From Aculops lycopersici (taxonomy: Eukaryota > Arthropoda > Arachnida > Trombidiformes > Eriophyidae), in contig WNKI01000005.1 of NCBI GenBank assembly GCA_015350385.1, positions 395,456 through 432,434 on the forward strand: a stretch of DNA of 36,979 nucleotides. Direction: 5' to 3'. The position numbers and the translations under genes are program-made. The notes beneath the pieces were generated by a model. The model did no database searches. It saw nothing but the letters and a program-made list of their open reading frames with translations, and was not told the DNA's origin. Position 1 is the stretch's first letter. Every line of letters begins with the position of its first letter. Positions 25,951-33,939 of the stretch are shown in pieces.

Positions 25951-26851
25951 GCCAAAACAATATGATTCTATCGGCGACGAGGACTTCTACTACGAGGAAA
26001 CGGAAGTGGACGAGGTAACCTACTTTGCGATATTCAAAGCGGCACGCAAGTTGCCCCTTTCGCCCTCGCACAACAGCGACGGCCTCTCCTCCGGCCAGTC
26101 GGTGGCTAGCTCCTCGCCAATGAGCTCGCCAGCTTGCTGTGCCACCTCCTCCGCCTGCTCGCCCACCTCGCCAAAGGCGGCCACGGTGTCGGGTGTCGCG
26201 GCACATCGGACCGGAGATGGCAAAGGTGGAAGAGGCAATGGCAACAAATCTACTAGGGCCAGTACCACTCATGGTGGTGGTAGATCGAGACAAGCCAAAG
26301 AATTTATAAGTGGCCGAGCAGCGGCAGTTACGGCGGCCGTCGTCTCAACAACAGGTGGCTCCCAACGAGCATCGGGTATTGTAAGCTCGGCATTGGGTTC
26401 GAAAGCAAAAGCGACAGCAACAGCACAAGAGCAACCACACAATCCGTCGGCCACAAGTGTCCGCCAATCAGAAGCAGCAACCTCTCACCAACCACCTGTA
26501 GCAGGAGTTGGAGTTGGAGTTGGAATGCCGCAGTCGCCGGCGCAACCGGCACACACTTCGGCAGGTAAGCGCGGGCGGCGCGGCGGGTTGCAAAAGTGTC
26601 GCAAGATGTACGGGATGGAGCAGCGTAATTTGTGGTGCACCCAGTGCAAATGGAAGAAGGCTTGCTCAAGGTTCGATGATCGGGCGCGCAATTCGATGCT
26701 CGGCTCAACCGGAAGCCCCAAGAACCAAATGGCGTTGCTCAAGTCATCAGTGACGACAAAAGCGAGCTCCATCACCAAAACCATAAACACAATTACCAAT
26801 CACAGTGTGTTAGCCACCGGCAGTGACCAGCGCCAGCACTGGTGGCCCTGA
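25951..26851 (+). CDS. Glut4EF: Glut4EF/ZNF395/ZNF704-family gene, C-terminal exon A with C-clamp A
   Basis: The acceptor is TTCAACTTCAACTACAG|G. The first base completes the Gly codon begun by the zinc-finger exon, giving HLG-PKQYDSIGDEDFYYEE. The family typically has an EDFYYTE motif just after the finger, so order and phase agree. There follow 299 in-frame residues: an acidic FYY segment (residues 9-21), a long Ser/Thr/Pro/Ala-rich linker, basic KRGRRGG, then the C-clamp at residues 215-241 (26,594-26,674) with Cys 216, 229, 232 and 238 spaced C-x12-C-x2-C-x5-C, as in TCF-type C-clamps. A 58-residue Ser/Thr-rich tail precedes the TGA. C-clamps bind GC-rich DNA and assist a neighbouring DNA-binding domain; nuclear action is inferred from the family. 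Oddity: CAG|GTAAGC at 26,562-26,570, directly before the C-clamp, is a consensus 5' splice site lying inside the open frame. Confidence 0.85.
26565..26570 (+). promoter_or_regulatory. Candidate internal 5' splice site GTAAGC upstream of C-clamp A
   Basis: GGCAG|GTAAGC cuts a GGT Gly codon after its first base (phase 1). A GGT codon at the equivalent place in exon B (29,062-29,064) is preceded by AG in the compatible phase, so a splice from here would exchange C-clamp A for C-clamp B in frame. It may instead be the relic of an ancestral exon border. Use is unproven. Confidence 0.4.
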
Positions 26852-27167
26852 TTCAATTAGCATGAATACGCTTACCCTAATGATTATGATTACGATGATT
26901 GGTGTGGTGTGGTGTGCTGTTATACCTTGATGATGATAACTAAAATAATTATCATAATAATTATCACTATGACTATAATTACAGATTATAAACGTAATTC
27001 ATCACCGGAAGTTGATGTCTGAACGATTTGCTCGTCGTTGGAATCTCAACTCTGTGGTCGTCGCTCTATCTATCCCCCCTCTCTCTCCCGAAGGGCGAGA
27101 ATCGATCGATATATTTGCGCGCAACTCTCGCTATGCGAGTTGCGGCCAACACAATAGACAAGCCAAT

Positions 27168-27182
27168 AATAAATAAAATAAA
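27168..27182 (+). terminator. Proximal poly(A) signal, three overlapping AATAAA hexamers
   Basis: AATAAA starts at 27,168, 27,172 and 27,177, about 320 nt after the exon A stop. The downstream sequence is only weakly GT-rich, so this may be the weaker of two sites. Confidence 0.5.
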
Positions 27183-27395
27183 CACACCTGTGAACTTATT
27201 ACCACCATCAACCACTTGATGAAGGCCTTTCAACTAAGCAGACCAAAGAGGATTAGGCGTGACTCACTCAACACTAGAAAACTAAATCTCAAGAGTTAGA
27301 TGGCCACAACAATCGATTACAAGACAGATACAAAATACAAGCAAACCTACACAAATAAACTAACGGAAACAGAGAGACGGAAGGGGAGAGAGATC

Positions 27396-27424
27396 GACAC
27401 ACACACACACACACACACACACAC
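27396..27424. repeat. (AC)n microsatellite in the exon A 3'UTR
   Basis: About 14 AC units, lying between the proximal and distal poly(A) signals. Confidence 0.9.
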
Positions 27425-27694
27425 TGACACAAACACATTGACACAATCACGGATGATGATGATCATGATCACGAAACATATAAGCAAATGCAGAAAAAGC
27501 AAATTAATACAAATTAAAGATTAACCGGCGATACGCAACGGAAACAGGAAATCTCGCCATCAAGATAGAGGACAAAACAAATTATCTAATAGAGAAGAAA
27601 AATAGGCAGGCTCGTGTTGTGCATCGTAACGAAGTGGCAACAATTGACTTGTAATATGTAATGTTGAACTGTTTTATTTCCACCGAAAAGTAAA

Positions 27695-27700
27695 AATAAA
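27695..27700 (+). terminator. Distal poly(A) signal AATAAA for exon A
   Basis: AATAAA is followed within 30-50 nt by a GT/T-rich stretch (TAGTTGTTGTTTTTATTGTTTG, 27,727-27,748), the usual form of a cleavage-factor downstream element. Cleavage would be expected near 27,715-27,725. Confidence 0.65.
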
Positions 27701-27720
27701 TATGAGAATTTAAACAATTG

Positions 27721-28493
27721 AAAGGGTAGTTGTTGTTTTTATTGTTTGCAATTAACTTTTTGACTCTTTCTCTTTGGAATGGGATAGTTCTTGTATGAGA
27801 TAGTTCTTGTCAATAGCAAAAGATCGGGTGAGACAGTGGGCATGCGCAACAGTTATGCGCATTGGACGTCGCGCATGGTGCCGCCGCCACAAGCCAGCAG
27901 CGAGTGCGGAAAATTGTATAACGATGCCTTCATGTGACGGTCACAGGCTCAGAACCAGCTACTGTGTTGTTGGCGAATCTAGGCTCGCATCTGTGGAGCG
28001 AAGTGAGGTGAGGTGAGGTGAGTTGGAGTGGAGTGAAGTGGAGTGAAGTGAAGTGAAGTGAGCAGTGGCACCGCTGTCGCTGCTCACTTCATAGCAGGCA
28101 AGTGAGTCAAGTTAGCCGGCCGCTTTCTGCACTCAACTGCCGGCCCGGCGGCTGCTGCATTTGCGCCGTTGCGCATTCTCCCTCTATAACTCCGTGGGCT
28201 CCAGATGGAGGAGGAGGCGGCGGCGGCGGCAACTGGACACGCTAGCGGCGGCGGCAGTTGGTAGTGGTGCACTCGGTGGTGGCTCGACTGTCGCCGTCGC
28301 CGGCTTGTGTGACGCAATGCCAACAATTCACAGCCAGCTCGGCAAATTCAAAGAACATAGACTCAAAGGGAAACCAATTAAAGGAGGCCTACGAGGAGGA
28401 GGAGGAGGAGGAGTAGGCGATACTATCATTAATATTACAGGTAAAATATCAAGATAATAATAAAAATAATCAACTCTCAACATTAATAACTAG
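27721..28493 (+). other. Interval between terminal exons A and B
   Basis: It contains a GTGAG/GTGAA repeat, GGC-rich triplet runs and an open + strand frame (28,161-28,457) rich in Arg, Ala and Gly. That frame ends at TTACAG|GTAAAA (28,440/28,441), where an acceptor-like and a donor-like sequence abut. If exon A is used this is downstream flank; if exon B is used it is intron. Confidence 0.5.
28002..28061. repeat. (GTGAG/GTGAA)n pentamer repeat
   Basis: Tandem GTGAG units change to GAGTG/GTGAA variants across about 60 nt. Confidence 0.85.
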
Positions 28494-29523
28494 GCAATCA
28501 ATGAATTTGTCCGCAAACGCAGCCTTCTGTTCGGCGCTGAACGAGCACTTGGTTCGTTTGCACGAGCAACAGCAGCAAGCGATGCGCGTGGCCTCCTCGG
28601 TTGCGTCTCAAATTTCATCAGCATCCACAATGGCCCCGTCAAGCGCCAGCACCACACACACAACAACCTCAAGCCTAGAACAAAATCCCCAACACCACCA
28701 CAACCAGCAAGTGCCAACGAGTCCATTCGGCCTCTACCCTCCACGACACCAGCAATTAGATCCTCAGGTGGCCGCGGCCGCGGCCGCTGCCGCGACAATA
28801 AGTGGCAGCTATGCAACCGGAAATCAGGATTCACTCACAGCCTCATTGCAATTTGCAAGTTTACATAATTTAAGTGCAGTAGCAACAGCTTTACAAAGAC
28901 AACAACAGCAACAGCAACAACAACAAGAGCAAACCTCGTTAGCTGCAGCAACAGCAAACCACTACCACCAGCAACTGGCCGCAGCGGCGGCGGCCAACGC
29001 TAGCCTTCACCGTTTCACATCCGCCGGCGCCGGCGGCCAAGTGGCCCTTCAAACAAACACAGGTAGTACGACGACGAAGCGAGGCCGTCGACGAGGTACC
29101 CGGAAGTGTCGCAAGATGTACGGGATGGAGCAGAGGAGTTTGTGGTGCACGCAGTGCAAGTGGAAAAAGGCGTGCTCCAGATTCTCGGCCAGCGATCACC
29201 GTCGGAACCAGCAGCATTGCCACTTGTTGTCGGGGGTGTCAGCAATTGGCTCAACAACAACCACAGCAACCACCACTAGAGCGGCGGCGGCAGCAGCAGC
29301 TGTAGTTAAATCACATTTGATTGGATTATCAAATGGCCACCACAATCACAATCACCAGCATCATAGCTACCACGGCCGGCATCGCAACAACCACCTCGAT
29401 CTGAACCTGGCCTCCAGGTGGCTGAGCGAAAATCAAGCGGCAGCGGCCACCGCGGCGGCTGCGGTGGCCGGCATGGATCACTGCCATCGGTCACCTGTTG
29501 ATAAGCGCCGGCAACTCCAGTAG
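28494..29523 (+). CDS. Glut4EF: Second C-terminal exon (B) with C-clamp B, probably an alternative end of the same gene
   Basis: The frame is open from 28,417 to TAG at 29,521-29,523. The acceptor AG at 28,492-28,493 gives a G that completes the same split Gly codon as exon A, followed by QSMNLSANAAF; a separate start at ATG 28,501 is also possible. The 342 residues hold a Gln/Ser-rich N part, an alanine run (near 28,768), nine glutamines (near 28,905), basic KRGRRRG, and the C-clamp at residues 204-230 (29,104-29,184; Cys 205, 218, 221, 227, same spacing as A). After it come an alanine run, a His/Asn-rich stretch (29,338-29,396) and a polyAla-containing tail. There is no FYY motif. C-clamp B differs from A only by Asn to Ser. 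The acceptor's pyrimidine tract is weak and I see no AATAAA before 31,000, so the exon borders are less certain than the coding call. A tandem paralogue is the alternative reading. Confidence 0.75.
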
Positions 29524-29613
29524 CGAGCCTCAAAGTGCCTGCTGCCGATTGCGTGCCAACCGGCAGCTAGACTGAATCGAGACGAAACATGGAAGCGCAA
29601 AAAGAGACAGAAA

Positions 29614-29632
29614 AAGAGAGAGAGAGAGAGAG
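29614..29632. repeat. (GA)n microsatellite
   Basis: A short uninterrupted AG/GA run just after exon B. Confidence 0.85.
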
Positions 29633-29750
29633 AAAGATGATTTATGAAGTGACAATAGCTGGAAGCGTCGCTTTAAATGGGTTCAATTGGGTGTTTATGG
29701 GCCGCCGAGTGAAGTAAACTGCCAAGTGGCTACTAAAATTAACCAACTAA

Positions 29751-29788
29751 CTATCTATCTGTCTGTCTGTCTGTCTGCCTGTCTCTCC
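29751..29788. repeat. (CTAT)n(CTGT)n compound tetranucleotide repeat
   Basis: CTATCTAT passes into GTCTGTCTGTCTGTCTG and then a CT-rich end. Confidence 0.85.
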
Positions 29789-31019
29789 TTCTCTCTTTAC
29801 TAGAACAAGTAACGCAAACTTCTGAGACAAAAGTGGCCACTCGCGGGCGACAATTTCAGTTTCGCGTGACTCGCCTTTCCAAGTCCTTTCTCCTCACTTC
29901 GCTTCATTCATTTCATTACGGCAACCGGAAACTGCGTGTGCAAGCGACAAACACTATACCTGGCCCGCGGCGGTGGCAATGGTAGCGGCAGTGGCACAGC
30001 CGGTGGGCCAAGCAGTCGATGTATTTGTAGTCGCGCTTGCCGCCCGAGAGACTTGGATGTTTGGAGACTGAGAGACGAGCCCAGCGGGCGACCAGAGAGG
30101 ACAACAACTAGTTGGCCACTTGACTACATCAAGCCCTCGCTGCCAGCGACCCAGTAGCAGGCCAACTAATGAAGTGTCGTCGTCGTCAAAAGAGCAGTTT
30201 GTCTTTGTCATCGTCGAGTAACTCGTCGGTTGGTGTATGTTTTACCGACATTTTGTCTCCTTGCTCGCTGCTCATTTGATAGCAACAGTTGGGCGCGGGA
30301 GTCGGGAGGGCAGCCAGCCACCAACCAACCAACTAACCAAACGATTTACCTGACTACCAGCCAGGTGAGCTCGGATGGAGAGGAGCGACAATGTTGAGCG
30401 TTAATTGTTTTCAGGTTTCCGAAGCAACAAACGATGGTTAAGCCAGCTCGCCATCGTGGCCGCAGCTGACAGAGTTACCTTGTGAGCGCGCAGCATGCGG
30501 CTTCTGTGATGCGTTCCAGTCACCGACTCTGGCCACCATAGCACACAGCAGCAAGTGGTTGCTGGAACTTAACATTTTCTTTTTCATTGCGATCCACCAA
30601 ATGATAAGCAATAGCAGCAGCAACAACAGCATGGAAAAAGAGCAGCACAAAGCCGGAGCAACTCATTGATGATTTTCTTCAACATGTCCGTGAAATTTGC
30701 ACACTTGTGTCCGTAATCAAGTTTGCAATGAGCTGAAAATTGAGAAGCATCTGTTCCAATTTGGCTGCAATAGAAGGTACCGATCCACGTTCATATATCG
30801 GCGCTAACTAAATTGCGCAAACTTGTTCGAGCACGACTATAGCGCGCCCACCAGCGACGCTATTGCTATGCCACCGCCGCCGCCATCGACTCCGCCACCA
30901 ACTCGGTCTCACCATCCGGCGGCTAGCTCCCGTATGGCCGAGTTACGCGGCGGCCACTTCGGTGACGACGCTCGCGCAGCTGCCGTCTGTTTGGGTCTAA
31001 ACGTATTTTGCGCTGCACC

Positions 31020-31168
31020 ATGAAAATGAATGAATGCCGCCAACACTTCACACTGAAACTAAACACTAATGAACCGAACGTCGAAGCTGAACTTAGTCTG
31101 CGAGCCAGGGAGTCCATTAGACGCTGCCACTTGGGCGCACTAATTGATCTGATGGTCAGCGCAGCCAG
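31020..31168 (+). CDS. Predicted small protein, exon 1 of 2 (unrecognised family)
   Basis: ATG at 31,020 sits in GCACCATGA, a good animal initiation context; an in-frame stop at 30,963 fits a 5'UTR just upstream. A second in-frame ATG follows at 31,026. The exon encodes 49 residues plus two bases of a codon and ends at CAG|GTAAGT, a perfect 5' splice site. The protein begins MKMNECRQHFTLKLN and continues into a charged, probably helical segment (RARESIRRCHLGALIDLM). The frame closes inside the donor (no stop codon before it), as expected for an exon. Phase 2 at the donor matches the acceptor at 33,700. No domain is recognised and no function is offered. Confidence 0.5.
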
Positions 31169-31174
31169 GTAAGT
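31169..31174 (+). promoter_or_regulatory. Consensus 5' splice site GTAAGT
   Basis: CAG|GTAAGT is full U1 complementarity. It splits an Arg codon AG|A with the acceptor at 33,699-33,700. Confidence 0.6.
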
Positions 31175-31671
31175 TTATTCGTTCGCTCGGCCGGTTGGCT
31201 TTGTGGAAAAATGGCGGCACCTCGATGCAAAGCAGAAAGAGCGACCAAGTGGCTCGATGGATGGATTCCCACAGGTTAGCGCCAAGTTGCGACTGCACAT
31301 TTACATTTACACGCCAACAAATTGAGCTAGAAGAGCGGCGGCAATTGAATTTTGCGTTTGGTCAAACCGACCGACCAACTCACCATCCAAGCAACCAACC
31401 AAATGACCAACTGGACAACCGACCGGCCGGCCGGCGCACGTAACTCGCGAGAAGCGCGACAATTGGTGCCAGCAATTTGCCTCCGTGCTGCCAGCAACCG
31501 GCGGCACCGAGGTCGATACTCGTCGCGGTTGGTTGTAACCCTCCACTTTGCTTACCTGTCTAGTCTACCTGTCTACTTGTCTACCTGCAACCTGCCAACT
31601 CAAACACGGATAGCGAGACAATTGAATTAATTGCAATTGCATTATAGTGGCCGCCGGCGACCCTATAGCTA

Positions 31672-31694
31672 GACGGACTGACGGACGGACGGAC
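31672..31694. repeat. (GACG)n tetranucleotide repeat
   Basis: GACGGACTGACGGACGGACGGAC, a short imperfect tandem tract. Confidence 0.8.
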
Positions 31695-33700
31695 TTGTGG
31701 CCAAGGCAAACTCGGCTCTTCTGTGGGCGTGGCGCAGAATAACCTTATTCTTCACGGGACAAGGTGATTCTATTTTTGCTAGACGAGGCGAAGCGAGGCG
31801 AGGCGCATAGTTGATTGCTGGTCGGCCAACAATTCAATTAGAACCGCGCCGCTAGCCGACTGGCAAGCTAAAGTTTTCCCCTCGCCGCCCGCCGCTCGCC
31901 CTCAAAGTGACAACTAATCTCTCGTCCCGTTTTGTCTCTCGCTTGCCAAGTGGTTTCTCGCTGTGCTCTATGTTGCCCAAGTAATATTACAATTCGCCTA
32001 GAAAACTCGCCGGTCTAGATCCAAAGTCAAACTTGGGTGACATTGTGTTAGTTTAGGGCGCGTAATTCACAGTTGGCGGCCGCTACTGACTTGGCCACCG
32101 TGTTGCAAACGTCCTCAAGCCGCGCAAACGACGACGACGAGTCGCCATTTAAATTGAGTGAGATGTTACCTGGAGTGTCTGTGTGGGATTGCGACTTGGC
32201 CTCAGTATCTCTATGTGTGCAGCAGTGGCAAACGAAGATAATTGTCAGGTTGGTGCCGTCGTCGCCGTCGCCGCCGCCGCCACCACCGACTCCTCGTTGG
32301 CAGTCGTTGGCTTAATGCGATAAAAAGTTTTTGGCGCCACGACCGAGGGAGCAATAAGCGAGCAAGCAAACGAGCAGCCAACTTGGTCTCGAATCGCAAA
32401 TTGTCTTTGTTTCTCTTCCTCTCAGTCTCTCTGGCCGTGAGTCAGCCAGTCAGTCAGCAAACGAAGTGAGCTTGTGTTTCTGTGGCATGTAAACGTCGAA
32501 GTGAGCAACTAAATGGTTGCTCTCTTAAGTGCGCGACTCTATTACTTTGCTTCAGCAGAAGCGCCGGCGATTCGGCTGAAGCAAGCTCCAGTCGCCAAAT
32601 GTTCTGCTGTCTTTATTGTCATCATAATGATAGCGCATGAGTCTCTTTCTTTGAATGGAATCTCCGGCGGCGAGGCGCCGCTCACTTGACAGGTGGTCAT
32701 GTGAGTGTGAGTGTGTGTGGCGTCGCCACTTGTGAGCACGACAACTTCATTTGACCGCCCACTTGGTTTTCTCCCTCCTCCATCGACTCTCCCAGTCGCT
32801 CGCTCCCAAAGAAGGCAGCTAACCTTCTCCTCTTTGATTTGAGAGACAAGAGTACATTTCTGGAGGAGAAGAGGAAAAGAGTTCAAATGGGAGGATAGAC
32901 GATACCAATTATGACTAGCCCAAAAGAACAGCGAGCCCATTTGCTCTCGTCCCGCACAAAACCGATCGATTGTGACGCCAGAGGTGATTAGCGTTTCCTT
33001 TGGCCAGAGTTAAAAGTTGAGTTTTCCCTCTTCAGTGTATTTGTTGTTTGTCGCAAAGATTGGTTTGCTAAACTGTCCACCGCTCCTATTTCCTTCGTTT
33101 ACCTTGGCGGAGGTCTTCACCTTCAAATGAGTCGATAGGTTAACTAGCTGGTCGGTTGACTTGTTGGCATCAAGTTAAGCTGCCAGTTGGTCTAGTTGTC
33201 CACTTAGCTGGCAACCGGCGGGCGGCAATCGAAGAAAATTTTGTGTGGCACTTAGAGAGAAAAAGCTCAATTGTTGCTCAACAACTTGAAAACTCTCAGT
33301 AGTCCTCGGTAAATGTATTATGAGTAAAGGAGGAGCAACTGGCAACAGGTAGTTGGATTAACAAGCTTTTCACAACAATTAGACCACTTTAACTCCAATG
33401 TACACCAACTAGTCAACTAGTCAACAGGAGTTTCTTCTTTTTCTCTTCTCTTCCCAAAACTTTTTCTTCCGAATACAATGTGAACCAACCAACCGACCAA
33501 ATAACTAACTAAAACAACCGCACAGTTCAAGTTCACTGATTTATGGGCTGCAGATGGAAGTGGCCGATAATTAGCTAGTGAAACAATTGTTCGTTGACTC
33601 GCTTGATCTTGTCGCTTGCGGTATGTTCTTTTCGCTTCAGTTACTCAGTTCAGTTTATTAAAAGGTAACCTGAGTACTCGGCTGCTCATATTTTGACCAG

Positions 33701-33914
33701 AGTCTTGCCAAAAAAGATGATCGCGAGGGAAGAATACAGAGTGCAGCTCGTCGAGTCTACAGAATATTCAAAAGTTTCAAGCAAAAACGACGACAACAAA
33801 AGTGTCAGCGGCGATGAGCTCGTCAAGTTAGTGGAAAATTTAAATGTTCTCTGTACCTCAAACTGTCCGCTGCCATTTATTTCAAAGTACACAACAATTA
33901 CGGGTCTTGGATGA
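33701..33914 (+). CDS. Predicted small protein, exon 2 of 2 (C-terminal part, unrecognised family)
   Basis: The acceptor CTGCTCATATTTTGACCAG|A supplies the last base of the split Arg codon, giving VSAA-R-VLPKKMIAREEY across the junction. Seventy further residues end at TGA 33,912-33,914, for a total of 120. The segment is hydrophilic and mixed in composition (REEYRVQLVEST, then a Lys/Asp/Asn/Ser-rich linker, then GDELVKLVENLNVLC and CPLPF). Codon use is diverse and low-complexity sequence is absent, unlike chance frames in the repeats nearby. AATAAA follows 20 nt after the stop. There is no signal peptide or membrane segment. The family is not recognised. An additional in-phase middle exon cannot be ruled out. 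Confidence 0.5.
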
Positions 33915-33933
33915 GGGGGAAAAAGACTAACGA

Positions 33934-33939
33934 AATAAA
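33934..33939 (+). terminator. Poly(A) signal AATAAA of the predicted small gene
   Basis: The hexamer lies 20 nt past the stop and is followed at 33,989-34,010 by T/GT-rich sequence (AGTTGTCCAATTGGTTTCCTG). This independently supports a gene end here. Confidence 0.5.

Larger units (their letters stand above)
26852..27720 (+). other. 3' untranslated region of exon A
   Basis: Between the TGA and the distal poly(A) signal there is AT-rich sequence with ATAATTATC palindromes (26,940-26,966), a CCGGAAGT octamer (27,005), a CA microsatellite and two clusters of AATAAA. The shift to higher A+T, against the flanking introns, fits a UTR. Confidence 0.6.
29524..31019. other. Exon B 3' flank and probable promoter region of the next gene
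   Basis: GA and TATC/TGTC microsatellites are followed by mixed sequence with no supported exon. I found no canonical AATAAA, so where exon B transcripts end is unknown. A CATATAT sequence near 30,792 lies about 230 nt upstream of the predicted start of the next gene; this is weak promoter evidence. Confidence 0.45.
31169..33700 (+). other. Intron of the predicted small gene
   Basis: About 2.5 kb. It holds a GACG repeat near 31,672, GT-rich sequence near 32,700 and stretches of ordinary unique sequence. An open frame at 32,073-32,315 is preceded by an AG but is in the wrong phase for inclusion; otherwise no exon is seen. Confidence 0.45.

Noticed and set aside
32073..32315. Open frame after an AG inside the intron of the small two-exon gene
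   Set aside because: Joining the upstream donor to this acceptor shifts to a frame with an early stop, so it does not fit as a middle exon.
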